A stretch of DNA of 64,000 nucleotides, taken from assembly GCA_948567375.1 (NCBI GenBank), contig OX419758.1:18233001-18297000 (forward strand), written 5' to 3'. The stretch is from Lunularia cruciata (taxonomy: Eukaryota; Streptophyta; Marchantiopsida; Lunulariales; Lunulariaceae). Below, piece by piece: positions 50,675 to 61,679 of the stretch (positions within the stretch are counted from its first letter, which is position 1; the number at the start of each line of letters is the position of its first letter). The notes under the pieces are model-generated. The model saw nothing but the letters and a program-made list of their open reading frames with translations. It searched no databases and was not told the origin of the DNA. The position numbers and the translations under genes were made by a program.

Positions 50675-53552
50675 CCTTCCCGAGCTCCAGACCAGCGTGA
50701 GCTGACAGTAGCATGGATCAACTTGTGAGTTGGACTTAAACGACAACGACTCCGGCCTATCAATCAGGCTTGGGAGTTGCACGGCGTCATCCGTGCAGCT
50801 TCAATCATCACGTTAACATTATCCACTATCCCTACCCCTTTCAGAGATGCTACAAATTTGGAGAGTGTAATGCTGACAACTACGGGAATCTGAGGCTATC
50901 AGAGTACACCGCAGTGATCAACACATTACACATGTCATTACAGATAAATGGGTACTAGAGCACAAAAGCACATGAGCGCTATGTAGAGGTGCGAAAAGGC
51001 CATTCAGCAGGCAGACCGCGGCAAGCAAGAATGCACATAGGAGACAAATCTCTGTCTGTAAATAAGAGGGTGAACATACTCGGAGGACTCACTTCGAGAG
51101 GCGCAACACTGCAGAGTTGCAAGAATGTACTTCTCAGCTAGCTGATATGGGCAGCGACGATGTCGTTGCACAATGTAGGATCACGAAACAGCTCTTCGTT
51201 TCACAGGCCCATCGCGGTGGGTAGAGTGAGAGTATATCATCCTTCCTAGAATCATGAAGAGATCTAAAAGTTTGACCCTTGTTAAGGATGTTGGATAGCT
51301 GCGGAAATAAATTTGATGTACAAGGAGGTGGCAGCAGCATCCTTTGAGGATGTAGAGACTGAATTGATGAGCCCACCCACCACAACTAACCCAGCTGGCC
51401 GGCAGTCTTCAGTTTCTTCACCATCAAGTGGTGGATTTACAATTTGCACAACTTTCAGTTAGTCTAGGAGCAAGACTGTCCCAGTACTACTCCCACTACC
51501 GGTCAAAGCTAAAGAGATTCGCCTCCTTTCTCGCCCGAGAACGCCTGAGCATGAACTAGCCATGAAGAGGAGCACAAACTCCAGACTAGAGGTCTGGCCC
51601 CACCTACGAACATGACGTCGATTAGACCCATGTTCCACCCATTTGTGAACTTACTTAAGGGCATCGAGCAAATATTTATTCTTTAATTTTAATCTAATGT
51701 TAATATTCGAGAACCCGGTGGGCCACGCGTGCTATATGCAGATTTTATCTGAAGTTGATGGGATGGAAAACACTTGAAATTTTTGCACCTGTGCTGGTTA
51801 ACAAAGAAATGATATGATACTATTAGGTGGTAGGAATACTCTAGATTACTCGGAAAGTAAAATATTTCCCAAACGAAGCACTGCAACTTTTTTGAAATCT
51901 ACTGAGTCCATTATTGAAACCTAGCGAGGGTTTAATTTCTCATTCATTCATTTGCAATGGTGCTTTTCATTCACATGTGAAAGCAGAATAATATCGGTAC
52001 TTGTGTAGAAAACCTGTCTACTGGGTAAAATATCTACTTTCCTATTAGTCCATTTTTACTTTACTTTCCAATCTTAATTTCTTCGAGAGAAGAAAACAAA
52101 ACCAATACACGGAGGAGGGACACGGCAGTGGTACAGGACTTACCCGATCCAACATAAGACCTCAAAAAGACTTTTGTACTGAACTAGTGGACGATTTCCG
52201 ACAATTTCACTTGAGATGTTTTGCAATCCTCTTATAGAAAAGGTTACAGCATGGTCAGTGAACGTAGTGAAACTATGATCAAGAACCAAATTAGAGTAAA
52301 CAACTTAATAAAAACACTTAATTTTCGGTTAATGATTTTGTGAAGTTAAGTAATAATTAGCTGTATCGGCTATAAGTACTTCACCGAAACCCGCTGGACA
52401 GAAACTCTTGGCCTGATTCAGCTCTAAGGTATGCAAGTGGCAGGTGACACGTGTCTGAAATCAATATTGAGATTGGGGGAAGCAGTTCATTTTTGTTCAT
52501 TTTTGAAGATTTTGTTAAATGAAGATTGATAAACCTGTTCTATTTTTCTAGCTAATGCACTTTTGAAATACGACAACTAGCTGCAGGTTTTCCTATGCCA
52601 CCCTTTCCTAAATACAGCTGTATAGCTGTATAGCTGTATCATGTAAATAATAGTTCAATATTAATAGCTGTACGGATAGAAAAGCCTTTTACGTTAATTT
52701 GAGCCGAAGAACACTCACACAAAAATCCAAACATTCGACGATTTCTGATGTTCTTAAGGTATGAAATAACTGAGACTAGTTCGTATATCTTCTCTACCGA
52801 GCACAATAAGTTAGATTGTATGTAGCTGCAGAAACTCATATATAACCGTGAAAAGCTTTTTTTGGTGAAGAGAAAAGGACTTTTCAGTGAACATCTCGAC
52901 GAATTAATCCAAAAGGTACAGTTTACCTAGACATTATATATGGCGCACAATAATGTCCCTATTTTAGTGGTCATTTTCCATCAAATTGCCATTGACTGAA
53001 CACACTACGAAAACTAACGATTTATTGTCTTTTTATGTTGGAAGAAAAAGGTTTCTAGTTCATAAAAAAATTCAAAATGTTTCCACTTCGGTAACTGTGA
53101 GGTTCTTCCCACAACATGAAGAAACAAAAGAAACTCTCTCTATGAGTTTCTATGGGACCTTTCTCTATCCCAGTCAAAAACCAGTCCAGAGTTACCGACA
53201 AAACGACTGGGACTGCCGCGCACTGATGCTCTTCTCACCTGCTCCAAACCTGTTCCTATACATAATGTGGTTTCTTTATAAGACAAAACCGAATACCCGG
53301 CAGTCTGAGAACGATGCCCAGAATCGAGGTCCGGCATGCGGTTGCGTCCGGTAGCAGAGAGGTGGGCGGTTGTATAGTCTGCTTAGCTGGCATGGAAGGA
53401 GTTTGCCTTCTTTTTGTTGAACTTAGTGACGGCCTAACGTTTGGAGCTACATAGGTTTTATGCCAACCTTTAGATGATTTTTTTAACGATTTATGTCGTT
53501 GAGTAAAAATCACTTGGAGTATCCTTATATGACCATTTCGTTGCATATTCAG
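50675..53552. other. Spacer upstream of peptidase gene
   Basis: Includes possible 5' exons or UTR of the peptidase (to about 51100). From about 51650 it is AT-rich. Frames at 52986-53354 (+) and 53256-53579 (-) overlap each other and match nothing recognised. Confidence 0.4.
52613..52639. repeat. AGCTGTAT x3 micro-repeat
   Basis: Three 8-bp units (52616-52639), each containing the palindrome AGCT. Low information. Confidence 0.85.
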
Positions 53553-53660
53553 AGTCGAAACGCTATTATCGGACAACAAGAAAGATGGGAGGACCTATCA
53601 AGCCCAACAAGGAGAAAACCTTAGAGGTAAAATGGGTTAAGTTCCAATAATCAGAACTGT
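53553..53660 (-). mobile_element. Truncated retroelement 3' end
   Basis: On the minus strand it matches the element's 3' UTR: ATTGGAACTTAACCCATTTTAC, GATAGGTCCTCCCATCTTTC, then a degraded terminal signature. Diverged. Parallels the 34136-34270 fragment. Confidence 0.55.
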
Positions 53661-54193
53661 GTTGATGTTCTTTCATGTACTCTCTGACTTAGAAAAACAT
53701 GATATACTTTATTTAATTATTTTGTTTCTTTCATACTAAGAAAATTATAATTTCTAAAGAATTCAAGTGGAGAGTAATTTATTTTTTATATTCTACGTGT
53801 TAAACTTTATCATTTAAAATGATTAGGGTGGAGAAGAAGAGTAACAATCAGATGAAAAGTTGCCATGATGCCTTTAGTATATTACATACGTTGATAAAAT
53901 ATAATTTCACCAAGATTGGAGTAGACACGAACTGCGAGAATCGAAAGAACAGTTATCATGTTCATACAATTCTTCATAATTGAAAGAAGTTTAAAATATT
54001 ATTTTCACTCAAGATTCGAAGATCTCAAATAGAGACTAGTATAGGTACATGACCGAGAAGACAGATAATAAACTTAAGGTTATTAACCAACAAAGGAAAA
54101 GGAGCCTAATCATATCAAATCAAATATCTCTTATATATTTTGGAGCCTAACACTTATATTATAAGCAAGCAAGCAAGTAATAGATACAATGCA

Positions 54194-54283
54194 AAATGGG
54201 GCTTAGCCGCATTTTACTATTTTGTCTCACCCTTGATGGGGTCTTCCCATTCTTCGTGTTTTCTATGCGGTCGCCCTTTTCCC
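54194..54283 (+). mobile_element. 90-bp retroelement 3' end with 10-bp TSD
   Basis: Corresponds to copy A from about 1634 to its 3' end (GGGGCTTAGCC, TTTTGTCTC, GATGGGGTCTTCCCAT, TTCTATGCGGTCGCC). It is flanked by perfect ATACAATGCA repeats at 54184-54193 and 54284-54293. This defines the element's 3' terminus as the pyrimidine run just after TCGCC. Confidence 0.85.
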
Positions 54284-54386
54284 ATACAATGCATATAATA
54301 AACCAATTAAGTACTTACTCGGTTGCAAGTTACAACCACCCATTTTTATTTGAGCTATAAACAAAGAGAAAAAACTAAATAAACAC

Positions 54387-54422
54387 TCAAAAGATCAAGT
54401 ATTCCAGTACTTGATCTTTTGA
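54387..54422. repeat. Perfect hairpin, 15-bp stem, 6-nt loop
   Basis: TCAAAAGATCAAGTA (54387-54401), loop TTCCAG, then its exact reverse complement (54408-54422). AT-rich context. Too short for a typical plant miRNA precursor. Confidence 0.9.
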
Positions 54423-56369
54423 TTGTAGGTCATACGCAAAACCTCCGATCTGCTGTAATGGTGATACTTATATAGCTCAGATTGTATGGTTGCATTCTAA
54501 AGAAAGCGTTGGATCGCACAATCTAACCAAATATCACTTATAATTGTAATAAGTGTAAGGTTAACTTTGAAGGAGATATATTAAGAGAGAAGAAAAGTTT
54601 CTGCTTCTATACCTATTATAGTTGATAGGTAATTTTAGTTTTCTATGTAGTTTTTTATTGTCACTTTTTCTTCCCGTTGTTAGAATTTTAGTATAAAGTG
54701 CTAACAATTACAAATGATTTCTACAAATAATAAGTTTTTTTTCCTTATCACCAATATAGTATTATAGTAACAAGTAAGTATTTTATCTAACCTTTGACTC
54801 ATTCAAAAAGTTGAATCATTCCAACACAAATTCTTTACTATTGTGCATCCGCTTCATCACCATCGCCATTTGGAGTTCAATCTTCACTTCAGGATGCTCT
54901 CGTCTCTACCCTCTTGCATCCATTCCTGTAGATACATCGACAATGGACACACCACCCTGGACAAGTAGTGGACCCCTTAGAATATTGGGTCCTCCTGCTC
55001 CCCTTCTTCTTCGGACACGACCATCTGCACCTTGGCCGAAGTCTATTCCACTCTATTGTTCTAAAGTTTTACCAAATTTTCGTTAACAGTTATAAAATTT
55101 AGCTATAATGGAAGCTTTATGTTTCTAAGTAAGAAAGTAGACCAAAGTATAGTTAGGAAATCATTTATGACTTTTCGTAGTCATATACCTAGATCTTTGC
55201 AAGAGAAGCAAAAGCGAACCACGTATAGTTGTGTGAATAAGACAGATCGTATTTAGTAAATCATACGTAACTTTGCATCATATACTTGGATCCTATAGCA
55301 AGAGAAATAGAAGTAGACCACACACATATATTTGTGTGAATAAGCTAAAGAGTTGGTTCAAGTATCATGTTATAACTTTTGGAATCTTTTGTAGATGTTA
55401 CTTGTTAAGAATGTACAGTCCCAAAATTCTTTTTTAAATGGAAGAAGAAGACATCATAGACAAGTTGATATTTGATGTTTTGCAACTTATGTTAGTTGAC
55501 CACGAACATGGGTAATGTAGTCGTGAAATAAAGACTCGAATTCACAAAACTGTAGATTTTGGTACAACTTGCGCTTACCAAAGTTTGTCTTGTCAAAGTA
55601 CAAGTGTTTGTCAGCATGTAAAGGCAATGATTGAAGAAGAGTCTAGATTATTATTGCATTTCAATGAGCATAAATATCATGCAGTAAAGATTACGCTTAT
55701 CAAGAATATGCTAGTATTATGAACTGAACAACACAATGCGATCTTTGTTAATTAATCGACCGACAAAATCAAGATTTTGTTTCTACAAAGCAGATACAAA
55801 ATCTCAAACAAACTTTCATTTCCGAGAGGTTGAATATATCCAACTCCTATGGTGGATATCATTTATAATGAACACACTAGAAATTCAAGATACTCAAATT
55901 TATACAATAAAATCTATCTTGGCAACATAAGATAATTATTAGCCAAGAATCCTAAGATAAATAAACAAAATAGAAGAACAAATGAGATTAAAATTTAGAG
56001 CACCATCAAGTGAGCATTGTGATTATTTATTAAAGGTGATTTTTTGTTTTTATAATCATATTTAAAATATCTAGAATTGCTATCCCAAGATCATTTGACT
56101 CAATTAAGGATTAAAGAGTGTCCCATATTTTACATATCTTCTTTTTTATTAAAGTTTTGTCGTGATCTGCTTCATGATAGGGTAATAAAATTTGCAACTT
56201 CTTTGGTTATAGTAGTTGCACATAGGAAGTGTGATTAATATATTTTCTATCTTGTTGGATTTGATTGTGATTTGAGCCTGGTCAATATATAAGTTTCCTT
56301 GGATTTTATATTTTGTGAGATGTGGTTAATGTAGTATTTGAGTGAGCATTGATTTCAAAACATGACATG
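54423..56369. other. AT-rich spacer
   Basis: No gene recognised. A 91-codon frame at 54811-55086 has no motif. 55440-55740 has weak coding flavour but stops in all frames. Confidence 0.45.
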
Positions 56370-57735
56370 GACTTTATTTTGGAGATATATGTGACCGAGG
56401 TGGAGGATTAATCCTTTTCACTCCAAGTGTTATTGCGGTAGACAAGAGATGGCCTATCTCCACAAGCATGGGAGGACCTTTCATCTTTTGCTTCAATAAT
56501 GTTAGATTGGTCCAGGGGCTTACAATCTTCCTTGATGGAACAACATTGTCAACATACGCTTCATTCTCTCTTAGTTGACTCATCCATTCCTCGGGCCACT
56601 AGAGCACATCTTTGCTCTTGCTCCGGCAAGAGTGCAAGCTCTTGGATCCTAGCTTGACCGTGCATTTTGACTCGCATCAACCACCTTCTCTACAACTAGG
56701 AGGTTCTGCCTAGGTTTGGTCCACCGTCTACATCTTTGTTACTCACTTGTGAGTGTGGTTCTACACTAGATGCAACAACAATCCATATGACATGGTGTCC
56801 TTTTGGAGGATAGAGGATAGCTACCCATGATATCATCATGGATATAGTGTTTTCTATGACACGAGAGAGTGGATACCTTGCTTGGAGGGAGAGTTTGTAT
56901 GCTTTGTAGACGATAAGTGAAAAATATACTTATACTCGGTCCAAGATGATTAGGTGACAATGGCGGATGTTGTGGTTATAGACATTGTGAGTGTGGTTCT
57001 ACACTAGATGCAACAACAATCCATATGACATGGTGTCCTTTTGGAGGATAGAGGATAGCTACCCATGATATCATCATGGATATAGTGTTTTCTATGACAC
57101 GAGAGAGTGGATACCTTGCTTGGAGGGAGAGTTTGTATGCTTTGTAGACGATAAGTGAAAAATATACTTATACTCGGTCCAAGATGATTAGGTGACAATG
57201 GCGGATGTTGTGGTTATAGACACTACATGTGATGCAGTTTTGGAGGGAGTGATTACTTATCCTCTTGGATGGGTGGCGAGCAGAGGAGTAATACATAAGG
57301 TCTTCAAGTATAAAAGTATGCACCGAGGTCATCTCTTTGTTCCTCTAGCCTTGGAGTTATATGGAGCGATGGACATGACATTCGCCACATTGTCAAGGAG
57401 TGCGTTGGAACTTATCATAATAGACATCAGGGATACCACTACCACTCTCATACTTTGTAGCATACTCTAGACAACGTGTGACCATTGCTCTATTGAGAAC
57501 ATTGGCTGGTGCAATCCATAGGAGAACAATCACACTAGGTGATGCTTCTTTGGATGCGCCAATATTTTGTAGATCTTACAACTCGTATAACTTGGATATC
57601 TTAGGTGTGGGAGTGCAAATTTCTTATATCAAGACTATTGGGACTATTGGGACCATTTTACCTCTTTTGTCTCTCCCTTGTAGGGGCTTGAGGGGATCTT
57701 CCCATCCTTCATCGTTCTACTTGGTCACCTTTTCC
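56370..57735 (+). mobile_element. Non-LTR retrotransposon, 3' portion (copy B)
   Basis: Homologous to copy A from about base 570 onward. It starts after the reverse-transcriptase block and carries the Zn-knuckle, nuclease (MADVVVIDTTCDA) and C-terminal regions (PLALELYGAMD), plus a 3' end diverged to CTACTTGGTCACCTTTTCCC. Many stops; non-functional. The 5' truncation is typical of target-primed reverse transcription. TTCAAAACA occurs on both sides (about 56353 and 57754) but not exactly at the ends, so it is not a clear TSD. Confidence 0.75.
56747..57222. repeat. Perfect 238-bp tandem duplication inside copy B
   Basis: 56747-56984 and 56985-57222 are identical by inspection, covering the Zn-knuckle to the nuclease core. 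The junction reads GACATTGTGAG. Copy A has the segment once. Confidence 0.95.
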
Positions 57736-58567
57736 CACATATTGACTCAATGATTCAAAACAGATGCATGGTAAACCAGTGATACGTACATGTCGATCTG
57801 CCGTTACTTAAAGCAAGCGTCTGATGTGGACAGTCCTAGAGACCCCACGTCGGTGGGGATCTCGTGCTCCAGACCAATACACCGCAGCTGCTGCCTGTGC
57901 ACTTCAAACACGTGGCGAGCTCTACAAATCTTAGACATGATACCTCCCACGTAAGAAATGGTCGGACCACAGCTCTGGACTGCGTAAGCTCCATCGACGA
58001 TCGTTCGTTCTTCGAGTTGTGTCCATTACTCAGCTCACTGCAATTGAGCGGTTGTTAGTATCACTCCCCGCCGTTAAGTTGCAAGAGTTCTTGAAGACGC
58101 TAAAATATTGCCAGAAGCCGGCAGTTTTCTAGTCTGGAACTGAATTCTGTGCACTAGATCCCGGTTCATCGGATTACCGAAGGGCTCGATGATTCTGGTT
58201 GCTGTCCTGTAACATTTTCAGGAGTAAGATCCAGCTGTTCGAAAAAAATGTTGAGAATTTGGGAATTCTAAATTTGGACATAATTTAGGGTTCTAAATCT
58301 CGATAGGTGAATCTCGGATTGCAAGCCGTGAATCTCTTTGTGCTTGGGAATTTGTGGTGTACGGTACCACCTGTGGATGCGGTGTTTTTGACGTAATTTT
58401 GAAGAGTGTCTGATTGCTAATGGGGGGCAAAAAAGTTAATACAGCGGTGAAGGCAGAGTAACAAAATTGAAGAAAATGCGCGCCCGTTTCTCATCTCGCT
58501 TTGAGCAGTATAAGTCATTTTGTTTCTCGACAGCATTAGCCTTATCCTCAAGGTCTTTTTCAGGATA
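57736..58567. other. Spacer without recognised gene
   Basis: Balanced base composition. A 64-codon frame at 57864-58058 shows no motif. It may include regulatory sequence for the divergent pair that follows. Confidence 0.4.
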
Positions 58568-58822
58568 TCAATCTACACTCGCTCTGAGGGTGTTTTGAAG
58601 TCTGTACCAATTCCACGTCGAGAGGAATATTTCTGCTCTACAGAATTCGGTCAGCATTCCCTTGGAGAGCTGGTGAATTTTCGAGGGAGGGGTTGAATTA
58701 GTGAACAGGGTTTGAGCTTGCCATTTCTGCTTCGTGACATAGAGTAGTACACCGTGGAAGGAATTGTGAAGGATGATACCGAGTATGGCGGCGAGCCAGC
58801 CGATGCAGACGGGATCTTCCAT
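58568..58822 (-). CDS. Small hydrophobic-N-terminus protein (candidate)
   Basis: An 84-codon ATG frame. Residues about 6-28 are hydrophobic (CIGWLAAILGII, HGVLLYV), like one membrane helix or signal anchor. The remainder is polar. The first 35 codons favour G/C at third positions, unlike surrounding spacer, which suggests coding. Not recognised. It overlaps the optional upstream extension of the plus-strand gene starting at 58926, so at most one of the two overlapping readings is likely real. Confidence 0.3.
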   Translation of the reverse strand: MEDPVCIGWLAAILGIILHNSFHGVLLYVTKQKWQAQTLFTNSTPPSKIHQLSKGMLTEFCRAEIFLSTWNWYRLQNTLRASVD

Positions 58823-58925
58823 GGATTTTCTGCCAAGCTCTTGGTGGTCACTTAACAGTTGTAGGAGAATCGGGGGAAGTCAATCTTTGGCCAGAGGGTT
58901 GTGGAATAATTCAATACGTGGTGAA

Positions 58926-59518
58926 ATGAAGCTGCAACTGTTTAGGAAGTTGGCTGGTTCAGGTCGTGATCACAGAGGGATCATAGATGTTGCAGTTTGG
59001 CGATTCCAGAGGAGTCCAAGCCAAGTCTTCTCCAGCAGAAAAGATTCTGGAAATATCAGTAGTCTTGAACGATTGGTGAAAAGATCGGTGAAGGCAGAAC
59101 AGGAGCAAAAGGAAGAGAAGACGAAAGAGGAGCTTCCTAAGCCTGTGAAAGCAAGGCCAGCTAATACTCGTATGTCTTTCTTCCCTTCATCATGCACATG
59201 CCTTCGAAGGTTGCCATGACCCATAAGTTTATGTAATTCTTGCTGTGAATGTTTGAAACGAAGGGGAAAATCAGTAGAAGAAGCTGTAACGTTTCTCGCT
59301 CTTCAAGCTCTAAGTTAGTAATATGCTGGCTTTCGGTATATTTTGCAGAGATTCAATTTTGGATGGACAAAGCGCAAGGAGTGCGAACGGCTGTCCGGAT
59401 ATTCACTTCTGTTATGACTTGGATTGTGCTTTTCTTCTTCGTCAGCGTATGGGATGGAGAATCGCAAAATTCGAGCAGTTCCGGAAAAAAGAATAAGAAA
59501 CGTGGCCCTCGTAAATGA
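58926..59518 (+). CDS. Small C-terminally anchored membrane protein, two exons
   Basis: Exons 58926-59169 and 59349-59518, joined in phase 1 across ACTC|GTATGT and TTTTGCAG|AG, give 137 aa. The N-terminus (MKLQLFRKLAG, then RRG-like and RSPSQVFSSRKDS) is basic and poor in acids, like an organellar targeting peptide. A charged Lys/Glu-rich stretch at about 50-75 may be coiled. A single membrane helix is at about 97-113 (FTSVMTWIVLFFFVSVW) and the tail ends with the basic KKNKKRGPRK. Family not recognised. An in-frame ATG at 58773 would add 51 residues; I chose 58926 because its peptide starts with the targeting-like sequence and because the longer form overlaps the opposite frame. Confidence 0.55.
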
Positions 59519-61484
59519 ATTAGAAACTCCAGTGGTTTCTAATATTTCACTCCACTGTTCACTTCCTCGAGCAGCAGGTTCTTCGAGCGTTGACATGTCT
59601 GGAAGGCTCCTGAGAGTTCTGCTGGTACTTTGACATGCTTGAAAGAAGTTATGTTATTGTTATCACTGGTTTTGCAAAACCCTTACTTGATCTGGAGCTT
59701 GTGAGCTACTTGAGCTCCTCTAGTCAGCCAGAAGCGCATACTGGTCAATGCTATGACTCTATGCCCGATCTCAACCTGCCTATTGCAGTCTAGTCAGTCT
59801 TGCACCTGGAACTACGAGAGTAAACCAGCTTTGTCACTTGCTTGCTCTACAAGCTTTCAGGCACTTCAAGGGCGAGTTCCTGGAGTGAATACTTGATGAA
59901 ACTGAAAGATGCGATAAGACTTGGTCATTCGAGAAGTCTATTTCCTCTATTTCTCAAATGCGAGGCCCGATATCTCATTGGGAGGTAGTTACGGATGCAC
60001 TTAGAAGAAGCAGACCAACTGATATGACCATTTGGTGTTAGTCACTGCCGGTTACCGTCTACTAGGTCTGTTCCTTTGTACATTATCCAGATTCTTTAGC
60101 AGTCATCATGAATAAGGCTTGCCTCTCATTGAGAACATACTGGAAGCCTGGTTGTTCCCAAAGTGACGTATACTTTTTCAGGATTTGTAAATATTGGTGT
60201 CCCAAAGAGTATGGTAACATTCCAGTTCTGGTACCCAGGAAACTGTACAGTGACGACATGGCCACCTGAATCCCCGCTCTTGTAAGGAGTTATCTACTTA
60301 TTATGCATATTAGGTTTTACAAATGGAACTTCGTGTTGAAGAATCTCCATGCGCATCATTTCAATTGTTTATTTGCATCTGGCAGCATATGTTAGTTCTG
60401 AGATTGAAACAATTATAAACGTAGGTCTGTTCAAGAAAAACCAACTGTTATTATATCCTAGGTTGAGTCAGTATTTGTAGGTACGCAGCGCTTCAACATT
60501 CTGTACTCGCAAGGTACGATTTAACAACCTGTTTTGTGGGGTGTGATCCGTGGAGACCTGTAGATCAGGACTTAATGATCAGTTCTGACATCTCGAAGAT
60601 GGAAAGTACTTTTCAGCGTTTCCGTATTTATTATTCTTAGATGGGGAGTCCTTAGAACCCGCCATAAAACTGTCTTTAGTGTATGACTCTTAACTTAATA
60701 CGGTATGTCTTGCTCGTTGTCTGTTCAAATAACAGTATGGGGCAAGCACCTCATTTGAATTCTCTATCTGAATGCGGTAATGTGCTCCTTCGAAGATGTG
60801 ATTCTGTTTAGAGGGCAGAGGAAGATATTTACGTGAAGGCTTTGGTTTGTGTGAATTTCAAGATGGAGGGACGCACTTGATAAGTTTATGATAGTCAGTG
60901 CAGGACTCTGAGGTGTTTCGCTGTATGTGAATGCAGAATGTGTGATGTTTCACCACTTCTAAAAGAGAGCTATGAAGCTTTGCATAGATTAATGGAATCA
61001 ACTTAAAACTGAGTCTTGACCTCTGTGGAGTTTAGCTGGGGAGGTTTCGGATCTGTTTGACTCCTACTCTCGTTTCTTATGTGACAGACCTCCATCTATG
61101 TAAGTGATTGAGAAACTTTCTGCGTCTAGTTTGAACCAAGTATTGAGCTGAATTTCAGAGTATTTCTGGGTTGTTGGGAATTGTCATTATCCAGGAGAAT
61201 CATGATGGGTCTCCTTGGTGAAGTTTATTGTTGGTAAGTGGATATTTTGGTCCTTGTGTAATTGTATATGCGGTCCAAAACTAGCATTTGTTCATACTGA
61301 AAACTGCTCTGCATAACCAGTAAAAATACTGAGCTGCGTTTTCCTGTTTTCTAACTGCTGCCAACCGTAGAAAAGTGCAGAGTCCTCTACTGCATCTTCT
61401 ATTCGAGTTTTCTTTTGTACACTTTGACTGTATTGCCGTCATCACCTGCATCACCTGCAACGAGTCACTCCATGGCTATCAAAG
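59519..61484. other. Spacer without recognised gene
   Basis: Only short frames. Nothing recognised on either strand. Confidence 0.45.
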
Positions 61485-61679
61485 ATGAGCTCGAACATAC
61501 TTATCAGTATTCTACTGTATTTGTTGTATTCTTTGTTGATTGTGGAGGTCAATAGCCAACAAACTCCATACTTGGGAGTGACCTCCATAGACGAAACAGT
61601 GCCTTTTTCCCGCATAGCAACTTGTCAGTTATCTATTACTGCTTCCCATGCTAGTAGAAAGCTCCTCTCGTTCCAGTAA
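61485..61679 (+). CDS. Possible small secreted peptide
   Basis: A 64-codon ATG frame. Residues 1-24 look like a signal peptide (hydrophobic core ISILLYLLYSLLIVEV, then NSQQ). A 40-residue mature part with one Cys follows. No homologous family recognised. Short frames with hydrophobic starts arise by chance in AT-rich DNA. Confidence 0.25.
   Translation: MSSNILISILLYLLYSLLIVEVNSQQTPYLGVTSIDETVPFSRIATCQLSITASHASRKLLSFQ

Noticed and set aside
56766-57198. Two identical 64-codon minus frames
   Set aside because: Produced by the 238-bp duplication in the retroelement, antisense to its remnant coding frame.
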